Under the pieces are notes generated by a model, which did not search any database, was not told where the DNA came from, and saw only the letters and a list, made by a program, of their open reading frames with translations. A stretch of DNA of 64,000 nt from Arthrobacter sp. 9AX (GTDB lineage Bacteria; Actinomycetota; Actinomycetes; Actinomycetales; Micrococcaceae). Of this stretch, positions 26,655 through 38,707 are shown piece after piece. The DNA is taken from the NCBI RefSeq assembly GCF_902506095.1, contig NZ_LR733293.1, positions 2,242,558 to 2,306,557 of the forward strand, given 5' to 3'. The position numbers were made by a program, and so were the translations under genes. Within the stretch, counting starts at the first letter, position 1. Each line of letters opens with the position of its first letter.

Positions 26655-29201
26655 TCAGAGCCGGTTCACGTCCGTCACGCGGAGTACGGCCGTTCCGGTT
26701 TCGTTCGAGGCGTCCAGGTCCACTTCCGCGGAAATGCCCCAGTCGTGGTTGCCGGCGGGGTCGTCGAAGATCTGCCGGACCTTCCACACGCCGGGCTCCT
26801 CGGTGATGATCAACAGCCCGGGGCCGCGGGCATCCGGGCCAGTGCCGATGTCGTTGTGCTCGTCGAAGTAGAGGTCCAGGACGTCTTCCCAACGGTCCGC
26901 GTCCCAGCCGGCGGCGCCGTCCAGTTCGCCCAGGGCCGCGGCGTCCTCGTCAGCGAACAGCTCCACACGGCGGAACATCTCGTTGCGCACCATCACACGG
27001 AAGGCGCGGATGTTGGACGTGAGGGACGGCGGGGGAGGCGGCGCTGCGTCGTGCGGGGTGGGCGCAGCGCCTGATGCGAGTTCCTCCCACTCGTCCAGCA
27101 GGCTCGAGTCGACCTGCCGGACCAGCTCGCCAAGCCAGGCATTGAGATCTTCCAGGTCGTCGCGCAGCATGTCCTGCGGTACCGTCTGCCGCAGCGCCTT
27201 GAATGCGTCCGCGAGGTACCGCAGCACAATGCCTTCGGAGCGGGCCAGGCCGTAGAACTGCACAAACTCGCCGAAGTTCATGGCACGTTCGTACATGTCC
27301 CGCACCACTGATTTGGGCGCCAGTTCGAAGTCTCCAACCCACGGGGCCGCCTTGCGGTACACCTCAAACGCTTCGCCGAGGATGTCGGCGAGCGGCTGCG
27401 GGTAGGTCACTTCCTCGAGCATGGCCATCCGCTGGTCGTACTCGATGCCGTCGGCCTTCATCGCGGCGATGGCTTCGCCGCGGGCTTTCTTCTGCTGGGC
27501 AGAGAGGATCTGGCGCGGCTTTTCGAGCGTCGCCTCGATCACGGACACCACGTCCAGGGCGTACGACGGCGACTCCGGGTCAAGGAGCTCCAGCGCCGCG
27601 AGTGCGAAGGGGGACAGCGGCTGGTTCAGGGCGAAGTTGGGTTGCAGGTGGACGGTGAGGCGCACCGTGCGGCCATCCGGGCCCTGCTGTTCCGGCGGAA
27701 TCCGCTCCACTACTTCGGCGGCCAGCAGCTCACGGTAGATTCCCAGCGCTTTCTGCATCAGCTGCAGCTGGGCGGGCCGGGTCTCATGGTTTTCCGTCAG
27801 CAGCCGGCGGGCGGCCGCGAAGGGGTCGCCGGGGCGTTCCATCAGGTTCATCAGCATCGCGTGCGTCACCGTAAAGCTGGAAGCCAACGGCTCGGGGACG
27901 GATTCCACCAGCCGCTTGAACGTGGGTTCTCCCCAGGAGACAAAGCCCTCCGGCGGCTTCTTTTTCACCACCTGGCGCAGCTTCCGCTGGTCGTCGCCAA
28001 ACTTGGCGGTGGCCTTGGCCATGGCCTTCACGTTCTCGATGACATGTTCCGGAGCCTGCACCACCACCGTGCCCGCTGTGTCGTAGCCTGCCCGCCCGGC
28101 CCGGCCGGCAATCTGGTGGAACTCACGCGGGTTCAGCAGCCGGGTGCGGACGCCGTCGTACTTGCTCAAGGCGGTCAGGACCACGGTGCGGATGGGCACG
28201 TTGATGCCCACGCCCAGCGTGTCCGTGCCGCAGATGACTTTCAGCAGCCCTGCCTGCGCCAGCTGCTCCACCAGACGGCGGTACTTCGGGAGCATGCCTG
28301 CGTGGTGCACCCCGATGCCGTGCCGCACCAGCCGGTTGAGGGTCTTGCCGAAGCCCGCGGCGAAACGGAAGTTGGCGATCAGCTCCGCGATCCTGTCCTT
28401 CTCCTCGCGGGTGCAGACGTTGATGCTCATCAGGGTCTGGGCGCGGTCGATGGCCTCGATCTGGCTGAAGTGCACCACGTACACCGGCACCTGCTTGGTG
28501 GACAGCAGTTCCTCCAGCGTCTCGTGGACGGGAGTCTCGTGGTAGTAGTAATGCAGCGGGATGGGCCGCTCCACCGAACTCACCGTGGTGGTGGGACGCC
28601 CGGTCAGGTCCGTCAGGCCCTTCTCGAAGCGGCTGACGTCACCCAGTGTGGCGGACATGAGAAGGAACTGCGCCTGGGGGAGCTCCAGCAGGGGCACCTG
28701 CCAGGCCCAGCCGCGCTGCGGGTCCGAATAGAAATGGAACTCGTCCATCACCACAGATCCCAGGTCCGCGGCCGCTCCTTCCCGGAGGGCGGTGTTGGCC
28801 AGGATTTCGGCGGTGCAGCAGATGATGGGCGCGTCTTGGTTGACGCCCGAATCGCCCGTGATCATCCCCACGTTTTCGGCCCCGAAGATATCGCACAGCG
28901 CGAAGAACTTCTCGGAGACGAGCGCCTTGATGGGGGCTGTGTAGTAGCTGCGCCGGCCCTGTGCCATGGCCTGGAAGTGCGCGGCGATGGCCACCAGCGA
29001 CTTTCCGGAGCCCGTGGGCGTCGCCAGGATCACGCTGGCGCCCGTGGCCAGCTCCATGATCGCCTCGTCCTGGGCCGGGTACAGTACCAGGCCCCGGCTC
29101 TCCGTCCACTCCAGGAACCGGGTGTACAGGGCGTCAGGGTCGACGGCGGACGCCGGCAGACCGGGGGCGGAGACATCAGGCAGCTGGTCAACGAGTTTCA
29201 T
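26655..29201 (-). CDS. Ski2-like DEAD/DEAH-box helicase with DUF3516
   Basis: An 848-residue superfamily 2 helicase. Walker A ATPTGSGKS lies near residue 60, motif II is DEFH, motif III is SATLG, and motif VI is QIAGRAGRAGYD near residue 370. The C-terminal half matches the actinobacterial DUF3516 arrangement. Such proteins are thought to be RNA helicases, but their targets are unknown. ATG 29201 is chosen because the downstream sequence is strongly coding and a TAAGCT box lies 8 bases upstream; the longer frame reaching 29717 overlaps the divergent methyltransferase and is non-coding. Confidence 0.9.
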   Translation of the reverse strand: MKLVDQLPDVSAPGLPASAVDPDALYTRFLEWTESRGLVLYPAQDEAIMELATGASVILATPTGSGKSLVAIAAHFQAMAQGRRSYYTAPIKALVSEKFFALCDIFGAENVGMITGDSGVNQDAPIICCTAEILANTALREGAAADLGSVVMDEFHFYSDPQRGWAWQVPLLELPQAQFLLMSATLGDVSRFEKGLTDLTGRPTTTVSSVERPIPLHYYYHETPVHETLEELLSTKQVPVYVVHFSQIEAIDRAQTLMSINVCTREEKDRIAELIANFRFAAGFGKTLNRLVRHGIGVHHAGMLPKYRRLVEQLAQAGLLKVICGTDTLGVGINVPIRTVVLTALSKYDGVRTRLLNPREFHQIAGRAGRAGYDTAGTVVVQAPEHVIENVKAMAKATAKFGDDQRKLRQVVKKKPPEGFVSWGEPTFKRLVESVPEPLASSFTVTHAMLMNLMERPGDPFAAARRLLTENHETRPAQLQLMQKALGIYRELLAAEVVERIPPEQQGPDGRTVRLTVHLQPNFALNQPLSPFALAALELLDPESPSYALDVVSVIEATLEKPRQILSAQQKKARGEAIAAMKADGIEYDQRMAMLEEVTYPQPLADILGEAFEVYRKAAPWVGDFELAPKSVVRDMYERAMNFGEFVQFYGLARSEGIVLRYLADAFKALRQTVPQDMLRDDLEDLNAWLGELVRQVDSSLLDEWEELASGAAPTPHDAAPPPPPSLTSNIRAFRVMVRNEMFRRVELFADEDAAALGELDGAAGWDADRWEDVLDLYFDEHNDIGTGPDARGPGLLIITEEPGVWKVRQIFDDPAGNHDWGISAEVDLDASNETGTAVLRVTDVNRL

Positions 29202-29209
29202 TGTTTTCC

Positions 29210-29215
29210 AGCTTA
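29210..29215 (-). promoter_or_regulatory. -10 box of the helicase gene
   Basis: TAAGCT on the minus strand, 8 bases before ATG 29201, predicting a leaderless or nearly leaderless mRNA. Confidence 0.45.
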
Positions 29216-29294
29216 GTGCCCGGATGCACCGGGATTTCCGCGTCCAGCGGGTTAGGCTTCCGGATACCTGCCGAACCAGAAAGTGGAGAACTGT

Positions 29295-30071
29295 ATGAAA
29301 TGGGATCCGGCAAAGTACGTCCAGTTCGGCGACTACCGGGACCGCCCGTTCTTTGACCTCACCGGCAGGATCCATGCTGACCGGCCAGTGCAGGTGGTTG
29401 ACCTGGGGTGCGGTCCGGGGAACCTCACCGCCACTTTGGCGGAGCGCTGGCCGGGAGCCGACGTTGTGGGCGTCGATTCCTCGGCCGAGATGCTCACCAA
29501 GGCTGCGGCCGTTGCGGACGGAACGCCGTCCCTGCGCTTCGAGCTGGGGGATATGGCCCACTGGATGCCGTCCGCTGATACGGAAGTGGTAGTCAGCAAC
29601 GCGGCACTGCAGTGGGTGCCCGGTCATCAGGAACTGATCCGGAAGTGGGCGGCGGCGCTCCGGCCCGGCTCGTGGTTTGGCATGCAGGTTCCGGGGAATT
29701 TCAATGCCCCGTCCCACGCGCTGATGCGGGCCCTGGCCGGCTCGTCCCGCTGGGAGCCGAAGCTGCGCGGTGTCCTGCGGGGCGGCGAATCGGTGGATGA
29801 GCCCGCGGAATACCTGGGCGTTCTGCTCGACGCCGGCTTCACGGCCGATGCGTGGGAGACCACCTACCAGCAGGTGCTGGCCGGCCCGGACCCCGTGCTG
29901 GAGTGGGTGCGCGGCACCGCGCTCCGACCCGTCCTGGCTGTCCTGTCACCGGAGGACGGTGCTGCCTTCGAGGCGGACTACGCCGCGGCGCTGCGCGAGG
30001 CCTACCCTGCAATGCAGCACGGCACCGTCTTCCCTTTCCGCAGGATCTTCGCTGTAGGGCGCAAGGGATAG
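29295..30071 (+). CDS. tam: trans-aconitate 2-methyltransferase-like
   Basis: A 258-residue class I SAM-dependent methyltransferase. The SAM-binding motif VDLGCGPGNLTATLAERWPG is near residues 34-53, with the acidic motif II VVGVDSSAEML. Overall spacing and the start MKWDPAKYVQFGDYR match trans-aconitate methyltransferase, which detoxifies an inhibitor of the TCA cycle. ATG 29295 has GGAG 6 bases upstream. It is divergent from the helicase with 93 bp between start codons and ends 150 bp before the ABC operon. Confidence 0.88.
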   Translation: MKWDPAKYVQFGDYRDRPFFDLTGRIHADRPVQVVDLGCGPGNLTATLAERWPGADVVGVDSSAEMLTKAAAVADGTPSLRFELGDMAHWMPSADTEVVVSNAALQWVPGHQELIRKWAAALRPGSWFGMQVPGNFNAPSHALMRALAGSSRWEPKLRGVLRGGESVDEPAEYLGVLLDAGFTADAWETTYQQVLAGPDPVLEWVRGTALRPVLAVLSPEDGAAFEADYAAALREAYPAMQHGTVFPFRRIFAVGRKG

Positions 30072-30109
30072 GAGGTAAAGTCCATTCGCTGGACGTTCTC
30101 CACGTGGCA

Positions 30110-30124
30110 GTCACGCTGCGTGAC
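30110..30124. promoter_or_regulatory. inverted repeat GTCACG-CTG-CGTGAC, possible GntR operator
   Basis: A perfect 6-3-6 palindrome with the GT...AC ends typical of GntR-family operators. It lies just upstream of a TACAAT box (30147-30152), in or next to the -35 region of the ABC-GntR operon. The operon's last gene encodes a short GntR regulator, so autoregulation is inferred. Confidence 0.5.
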
Positions 30125-30146
30125 AGCACAGAAAAGTGATCTGCCT

Positions 30147-30152
30147 TACAAT
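30147..30152 (+). promoter_or_regulatory. -10 box of the ABC-GntR operon
   Basis: TACAAT about 70 bp before the first start codon. No good -35 is visible. Confidence 0.45.
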
Positions 30153-30223
30153 GGCGGAGTTGGCCGTACGGGAGCCGCCGCCGTCCGCCCTTCCCGGCTA
30201 TCCCAGAACGCAGTGGAGGTTTG

Positions 30224-32053
30224 GTGCTGATCGCTTTGATGAGGCGGCTGCTCATGGGCCACAAAGTCCGTATCGCCGCCATCGTGCTCCTGCAACTGGT
30301 CCAGGCTGCCGCCAACCTCCTGCTGCCCACCGTTAATGCGGCGATCGTTGACGACGGCATCGTTGCGGGCAACACCGCACTCATCTGGCGCCTGGGCATG
30401 GTGATGGCGGTCATCGCCGTCCTGCAGGCGGCGGCCGCCATCACCGCGGGCTACCTTGCCGCCGTGGTGGCCATGAGGATGGGCCAACAGCTCCGCGGCG
30501 AACTGTTTGCCAGGATCCAGTCGCTGTCCTCCCAGGACGTCGCCGTGTTCGGCACCCAGAGCCTGACCACCCGGGCCACCAACGATACCCAGCAGATCCA
30601 GGCGTTCGCCGTGCTGGTCTTCACTATGCTGGTGGCCGGTCCCGCAATGGGCGTTGGCGGGGTGGTCCTGGCACTGCACCAGGACGTGGCGCTGTCCTCG
30701 GTGATCATCGTGATTTTGCCCCTGCTGCTGCTGACCATGTACCTGATTGTCCGGCGGCTGATCCCGCTCTACCGCGAGGGCCAGGAACTGCTGGACCGTG
30801 CCGGCAGCGTTCTTCGGGAGCAGATCATCGGCGCCAGCGTGATCCGTTCGTTCGTCCGCCAGAACCATGAGATCCGCCGCTTCGCGCGGACCAACAGCAG
30901 CCTCACCACCAACAATCTCCAGTCCGCGCTGCTGGTTGCCGGCATGCTTCCGCTGGTCATGCTCGTGGTGAACATCTCCTCTGTGGCGGTGGTGTGGTTC
31001 GGCGGGCACCGGATCCAGGCCGGGGAGATGAACGTTGGTGCCCTGACGGCGTTCATTGCCTACATCTTCCAGATCCTCCTCGCCATCATGATGTCCATGT
31101 ACGTCCTGATGACGGCGCCGCGCGCCTCCGTCAGTGCCGAACGGATCGGCGCCGTCCTCAGTACAGAACCATCCGTGCGCCAGCCAGTGAACCCCCAATC
31201 CCTGTTCCTGGCGCCCCTGCAGCCCCCGGCCCTGGCTGCGGATGTGCCGCGGCCGTTCCCACTGGCGGATGCCGCCGTCGGAAACGGCCGTCGGCCACCG
31301 CGCCTGGTGCCGGCAACGCTCGAGTTCAGCCAGGTGCGCTTTTCCTATCCAGGCGCGGAGGCGCCGGTGCTGTCCGGCATCAGCTTTACCGCCCGCCCCG
31401 GCACCGTGACCGCGATTGTGGGCTCCACCGGAAGCGGGAAATCGACCCTGCTCAACCTCATTCCACGTTTCCTCGATTCCACGGCCGGGCACATCAGCCT
31501 GGGCGGGGTGGATATCAAGGATGTGGCCCTGGAGAGCCTCCGCGAATCCATGGCTATCGTTCCCCAGCAGTCCCACCTTTTCATGGGCACCATCGGCGAC
31601 AACCTCCGGATGGCGAAACCTGGCGCGACAGACGCGGAACTGTGGGAGGTCCTGGAAACCGCCCAGACCATGCGCTTTATGCGGGACCTGCCGCTGGGGC
31701 TTGCCACGCCGCTGGGCCAGGGCGGCACCAATCTTTCCGGCGGCCAGCGGCAGCGGCTCTGCATTGCCCGTGCGCTGCTGCGCAAGGCCCCCCTGTACCT
31801 TTTTGACGACAGCTTTTCCGCGCTGGACTACGACACCGATACCCGGGTGAGGCAGGCCCTCCAGGCGGTGCTGGCCCCGGCCACGGTCATTGTGGTGGCG
31901 GAAAGGATTTCCGCGGTGGAAGGCGCCGGGCTGATATTGGTGCTCGACGGCGGGCGGCTGGTGGCGCAGGGAACACACCGGGAGTTGCTGGAGACATCGG
32001 CCACCTACCGGGAAATAGCGGAATCGCAGCTTGCCTTGGACGGCCGCCCATGA
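30224..32053 (+). CDS. ABC exporter half-transporter, subunit with degenerate ATP site
   Basis: A 609-residue type IV ABC half-transporter: six membrane segments (about 1-310) and a nucleotide-binding domain (about 365-609). Walker A is GSTGSGKST (400-408), the signature is canonical LSGGQ (from 504), but Walker B reads LYLFDD, with Asp529 where the catalytic Glu is normally found. A Pro/Ala-rich linker of about 50 residues between the two domains is longer than usual. GTG 30224 has GGAGG 4 bases upstream. It overlaps the second half-transporter by 4 bp (ATGA). With its partner it should form a heterodimeric multidrug or lipid exporter. Confidence 0.9.
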   Translation: MLIALMRRLLMGHKVRIAAIVLLQLVQAAANLLLPTVNAAIVDDGIVAGNTALIWRLGMVMAVIAVLQAAAAITAGYLAAVVAMRMGQQLRGELFARIQSLSSQDVAVFGTQSLTTRATNDTQQIQAFAVLVFTMLVAGPAMGVGGVVLALHQDVALSSVIIVILPLLLLTMYLIVRRLIPLYREGQELLDRAGSVLREQIIGASVIRSFVRQNHEIRRFARTNSSLTTNNLQSALLVAGMLPLVMLVVNISSVAVVWFGGHRIQAGEMNVGALTAFIAYIFQILLAIMMSMYVLMTAPRASVSAERIGAVLSTEPSVRQPVNPQSLFLAPLQPPALAADVPRPFPLADAAVGNGRRPPRLVPATLEFSQVRFSYPGAEAPVLSGISFTARPGTVTAIVGSTGSGKSTLLNLIPRFLDSTAGHISLGGVDIKDVALESLRESMAIVPQQSHLFMGTIGDNLRMAKPGATDAELWEVLETAQTMRFMRDLPLGLATPLGQGGTNLSGGQRQRLCIARALLRKAPLYLFDDSFSALDYDTDTRVRQALQAVLAPATVIVVAERISAVEGAGLILVLDGGRLVAQGTHRELLETSATYREIAESQLALDGRP

Positions 32054-33864
32054 CTTCGCCGGCCCCCGCAGCCGAGACGGCAGGACGGTTCTGGCCTACT
32101 GCCCGCCGGCTCCTTGGACTGCTTCGGCCCTTCCGCCGGCACATGCTGGGCGCCGTTGCTGCCACCTGCGCGTTCGCGGGCCTCAACGTCGCCGCGCCAA
32201 AGTACCTGGGCGACGCCACCGACGTCGTGGTGGACGCCGCTATGGGCGGGAACCTCGACCAGGAAATGCTGGGGGTCATCCTGGGCGCGGTGGCACTCAT
32301 GTACGTCGGCGCTTCCCTGTTCAACTGGATCCAGGGGGCACTTGCCGCCCGTTCGGTGCAGGGAGTGATGTACGGGCTCCGGGAGTCGGTCGAGGAGAAG
32401 CTTCACCGGCTGCCGGTGACGTATTTCCGGGAGCGGTCCCGGGGCGACGTCCTGAGCCGGGCCACCAACGACATCGACAACATCACCCAGGCCATGAACC
32501 AGCTCCTGACCCAACTCATCATGTCCGTGCTGATGCTGAGCGGTTCGCTGGCCATGATGCTGTGGATCTCGCCGCTGCTCGCCGCCATCGCCATCGCCGC
32601 GGTCCCGTTGACCACCCTGGTCACCGTGCAGGTGGCCCGGAAATCCCAGTCACAGTTCGACCGGCAGTGGACGGAAACGGGCGAATTGAACGCGAACGTG
32701 GAGGAATTCATCACCGGCCACGAGGTCATTAAGGCCTTTGGCCGGCAGGCGCAGGCAGCGGAAGTCGTGGCCCGGAGCAACCACCGGCTGGCGCGTGCGG
32801 CCACCAAAGCCCAGTACTCGGCGGGCGTCGTGCAGCCGCTGATGGTCCTGATGTCCAATCTCAGTTACATCGCGGTGGCGGTGGTCGGTGCCCTCCAGGT
32901 CACCGCCGGAGCCATGACAATCGGGGGCATCCAGGCCTTTATCCAGTTCAGCAGGCTGTTCACCACGCCGGTGGGCCAGATCGGCGGCATGCTCAACCTC
33001 ATGCAGTCCTGCATGGCCTCGGCGTCCCGCGTCTTCGCGCTGCTCGATACACAGGAGGAGCCGCCCGAGCGGCCGGCACCTGACACTGTGGTCCAGGAGC
33101 GCGGCCGCATTGAATTTCACGACGTAACGTTCGCGTATCCGGACGCTGCGCCGGCGGTGCGCAACCTGTCCTTTGCGGTGGAACCGGGCCGGACCGTGGC
33201 GATCGTGGGACACACCGGGGCCGGCAAGAGCACCGTCATCAACCTCCTGTTGCGCTTCTGCGAACCGGACTCCGGGCGCATCACCATCGGCGGGACGGAC
33301 ATCGCGGCCTTTCCGCGGGACACCCTGCGGGCCGGGTTCGGCGTAGTGCTGCAGGACGCATGGCTCTTCGCCGGCACCATCCGGGACAACATCGCATACG
33401 GCAGCCCCGGAGCCGCCGAGGCTGACATCCTGGCCGCGGCCGAAGCCAGCCACGTGGACCGTTTTGTGAGGTCCCTGCCGCATGGCTACGACACCGTGCT
33501 GGAAAACGGCGGAGACGGGCTGAGCCAGGGCCAGCGGCAGCTGATCACCATTGCCAGGGCACAATTGGCGGGACGGGCGGTACAGATCCTTGATGAGGCC
33601 ACCAGTTCCGTGGACTCCAGGACTGAGCTGCTGATCCGCCAGGCCATGCAGCGGCTGCGCCGGGGCCGGACCAGCTTTGTGATCGCCCATCGTTTGGCCA
33701 CAGTCCGCGACGCTGATCTAATTCTGGTTATGGACCACGGACGCATCGTTGAGCAGGGCACCCACAACGTGCTCCTTTCTGCCAACAGCTACTACACGCG
33801 CCTCTACAACGCCCAGTTCGCACTGCAGGCGGGACGGGGCGGCGTGCTGGAGGCCGGGATTTGA
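32050..33864 (+). CDS. ABC exporter half-transporter, partner subunit
   Basis: A 604-residue ABC half-transporter with six membrane segments (about 20-310) and a nucleotide-binding domain. Walker A is GHTGAGKST near residue 388, the catalytic Glu516 is present in QILDEATSS, but the signature is LSQGQ (491-495) instead of LSGGQ. This complements the first subunit: only one composite ATP site of the pair would be fully canonical. It is translationally coupled to both neighbours (ATGA at 32050, TTGA at 33861). Confidence 0.92.
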   Translation: MTSPAPAAETAGRFWPTARRLLGLLRPFRRHMLGAVAATCAFAGLNVAAPKYLGDATDVVVDAAMGGNLDQEMLGVILGAVALMYVGASLFNWIQGALAARSVQGVMYGLRESVEEKLHRLPVTYFRERSRGDVLSRATNDIDNITQAMNQLLTQLIMSVLMLSGSLAMMLWISPLLAAIAIAAVPLTTLVTVQVARKSQSQFDRQWTETGELNANVEEFITGHEVIKAFGRQAQAAEVVARSNHRLARAATKAQYSAGVVQPLMVLMSNLSYIAVAVVGALQVTAGAMTIGGIQAFIQFSRLFTTPVGQIGGMLNLMQSCMASASRVFALLDTQEEPPERPAPDTVVQERGRIEFHDVTFAYPDAAPAVRNLSFAVEPGRTVAIVGHTGAGKSTVINLLLRFCEPDSGRITIGGTDIAAFPRDTLRAGFGVVLQDAWLFAGTIRDNIAYGSPGAAEADILAAAEASHVDRFVRSLPHGYDTVLENGGDGLSQGQRQLITIARAQLAGRAVQILDEATSSVDSRTELLIRQAMQRLRRGRTSFVIAHRLATVRDADLILVMDHGRIVEQGTHNVLLSANSYYTRLYNAQFALQAGRGGVLEAGI

Positions 33865-34241
33865 AAACGGTGCCCGACTTCCCGGGGTCCTGGAAGCCCA
33901 ATGCGGCCAGTTCGGTGCCGCTGTTCGAGCAGCTGCGGCTCCAGGTGATCCATCAGGCCGACGGCGGGAAGCTGCCGCCGGGAACGCGGCTGCCCGCTGT
34001 GCGTGCGTTGGCGGAACGGCTGGACGTGGCACCCCACACCGTGGCCAGGGCCTACAAGGAACTCGAAGCAGCCGGCGTCGTGGCCACCCGGGGGAGGAAC
34101 GGCACCGTCGTCTGTGCCCGCGATGAGCGCCTGGGCGGGCTGTCGGCCGCAGCCGCCGAGTACGCTGCGGCCGCCAAGGCACAGGGCGCATCGTTCGCGG
34201 AGGCCGTCCAACTGCTCGCTGCAGCCTACGACGGCTCCTGA
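33861..34241 (+). CDS. short GntR-family regulator (YtrA type)
   Basis: A 126-residue repressor-type protein with an N-terminal winged-helix GntR domain (FEQLRLQVIHQADGGKLPPG, then LPAVRALAERLDVAPHTVAR) and only a short helical C-terminus, the hallmark of the YtrA subfamily. YtrA proteins usually regulate the ABC transporter operon they sit in. TTG 33861 is chosen because GGAGG lies 7 bases upstream and it overlaps the transporter stop; GTG 33870 is an alternative. The palindrome at 30110-30124 is the likely operator. Confidence 0.9.
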   Translation: MKTVPDFPGSWKPNAASSVPLFEQLRLQVIHQADGGKLPPGTRLPAVRALAERLDVAPHTVARAYKELEAAGVVATRGRNGTVVCARDERLGGLSAAAAEYAAAAKAQGASFAEAVQLLAAAYDGS

Positions 34242-34259
34242 TGGCCCCCGCGTGGGTGT

Positions 34260-34282
34260 TCGAAGAAGTTTTCGATTAGCAT
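34260..34282 (+). promoter_or_regulatory. LexA-like SOS box and -10 box of uvrA
   Basis: The 16-mer TCGAAGAAGTTTTCGA (34260-34275) matches 10 of 12 defined positions of the actinobacterial LexA box TCGAAC-N4-GTTCGA. TAGCAT (34277-34282) follows directly, with GTG 34289 6 bases later. LexA binding would therefore block the promoter. Confidence 0.65.
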
Positions 34283-34288
34283 TAGTGG

Positions 34289-37213
<2,925 letters not shown>

Positions 37214-37290
37214 GGCCCCCTCAGCCGGGAAGTATTCCGTGTCGGGAATGCGAGTTTCAGGCATCAGCGCTGTCGTGAGAAACTAACCCG

Positions 37291-38007
37291 GTGACTCAAA
37301 CAACAGTGCCCGTGATCTTTGACCTGGACGGCACTCTTGTCGATCCGGCCGGCGGAATAACAGATGGAATTGCTGTGGCCCTCCGGGCGCTGGGGCTTCC
37401 GGTTCCCGGCCAGGACCTCCTCGAAGCGATGATCGGCCCGAAGCTGAGCGATTCCCTGCTGAACGTGGCCCACGTCCCGGCCCACCTGCTGGAGGACGTC
37501 ATCCGCCGCTACCGCGAGTACTACGTCGCCACCGGGATCGGCCAGAGCCGGCTGTACCCGGGTGTCCGTGAAGTCCTGGAGTCTTACGCGGCTGAAGGCC
37601 GGCCGGTGGCCGTGGCCACGCAGAAACCCCAGGGTTTGGCCCGCACGGTCCTGCAGCACCACGGTATCGACGGAGTCTTCCACGGAATCCACGGATCGGC
37701 GGATGACGAGTCCGCCGTGGACGGGGTCCCGGTGGGCAAGACAGAGATTATCGCTGCTGCACTGAGGGGCCTGGGCGCGCAGCATGCCCTGATGGTGGGG
37801 GACCGCGCACAGGACGTCGCGGGGGCCCTGGCCAACGGCCTGGATTGTATTGGGGTTGCCTGGGGATTTGCCCCCGACGGCGAACTTCAAACTGCCGGCG
37901 CCGTTGCCGTCGTGGAGACCGCCGAAGAGCTGGTGACCACCATCAACCGCCTCGAGTCCATCCACGCGGCGGCCATGAGCGAGGTGACCAACGATGGAAA
38001 TGTTTGA
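37291..38007 (+). CDS. HAD phosphatase, Gph/PGP-like
   Basis: A 238-residue HAD hydrolase with nucleophile motif FDLDGTLVDPAGG at residues 9-21, a small helical cap, and the C-terminal GDRAQDVAGALANG motif. The nearest named relatives are phosphoglycolate phosphatase and the 5'-nucleotidase-like HAD proteins, so the substrate is unsure. It overlaps the acyltransferase gene by 14 bp, so the two are co-expressed. Confidence 0.85.
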   Translation: MTQTTVPVIFDLDGTLVDPAGGITDGIAVALRALGLPVPGQDLLEAMIGPKLSDSLLNVAHVPAHLLEDVIRRYREYYVATGIGQSRLYPGVREVLESYAAEGRPVAVATQKPQGLARTVLQHHGIDGVFHGIHGSADDESAVDGVPVGKTEIIAAALRGLGAQHALMVGDRAQDVAGALANGLDCIGVAWGFAPDGELQTAGAVAVVETAEELVTTINRLESIHAAAMSEVTNDGNV

Positions 38008-38662
38008 AGCCGTCCGCTGGACCACCCGGAGCCTGATCGCCGGCACTTGCCGGCCCACCGTCGTCGGCATTGAGAACGTGCCCGCTGACGGGCCGTTCAT
38101 CGTGGCACCCAACCACCTGTCCTTCTTTGACAGCGTCATTGTCCAGGCGCTGATGCCCCGGCCGGTGGCCTTCTTCGCGAAGGCCGAGTACTTCACCACC
38201 GGCGGAGTCAAGGGCAAGGTCATGAAGGCCTTCTTCGAATCCGTGGGTTCCATCCCTGTGGAACGCGGCGAGCAGGCCGCCAGCGTCCAGGCGCTCAAAA
38301 CCTTGCTGGACATCCTCGAGTCCGGCCGTGGCATCGGAATCTACCCGGAAGGAACGCGTTCCCGTGACGGCATCCTCTACCGCGGCCGCACCGGCGTGGG
38401 ATGGCTGGCGCTGACCACCGGCGCACCCGTGATCCCGGTGGGCCTGATCGGCACCGAAAACCTGCAGCGCGCCGGGGAGAAGGGCGTCAGGCCGCAGCAC
38501 TTCACCATGAAGGTGGGGGAACCGCTGTACTTCGACAAGACAGGGCCGGACCATTCCCTCCCGGCCCGCCGGGAAGTCACTGACCGGATCATGGACGCCA
38601 TCGCCGAACTCAGCGGCCAGGAACGCTCCACCAGCTATAACCAGAGCAAAATCACGGAGTAG
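37994..38662 (+). CDS. 1-acyl-glycerol-3-phosphate acyltransferase (PlsC-like)
   Basis: A 222-residue lysophospholipid acyltransferase. The catalytic HX4D motif is NHLSFFD near residue 37-43, and the substrate-binding YPEGTRSRDG motif lies near residue 116. The family transfers an acyl group to lysophosphatidic acid to make phosphatidic acid at the membrane. It starts inside the end of the phosphatase gene (ATG 37994; a second ATG lies at 38000). Confidence 0.9.
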   Translation: MEMFEAVRWTTRSLIAGTCRPTVVGIENVPADGPFIVAPNHLSFFDSVIVQALMPRPVAFFAKAEYFTTGGVKGKVMKAFFESVGSIPVERGEQAASVQALKTLLDILESGRGIGIYPEGTRSRDGILYRGRTGVGWLALTTGAPVIPVGLIGTENLQRAGEKGVRPQHFTMKVGEPLYFDKTGPDHSLPARREVTDRIMDAIAELSGQERSTSYNQSKITE

Positions 38663-38695
38663 CCGGGGCCGGCCATGGCACCCTGCAGGCCTCAG

Positions 38696-38701
38696 TAGAC
38701 T
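38696..38701 (+). promoter_or_regulatory. -10 box of uvrC (leaderless)
   Basis: TAGACT followed by 6 bases and GTG 38708. Confidence 0.65.
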
Positions 38702-38707
38702 GGATAG

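Noticed and set aside
30146..31978. 610-codon frame opposite the first ABC subunit
   Set aside because: His/Gln/Gly-rich antisense frame; both plus-strand ABC genes are well supported.
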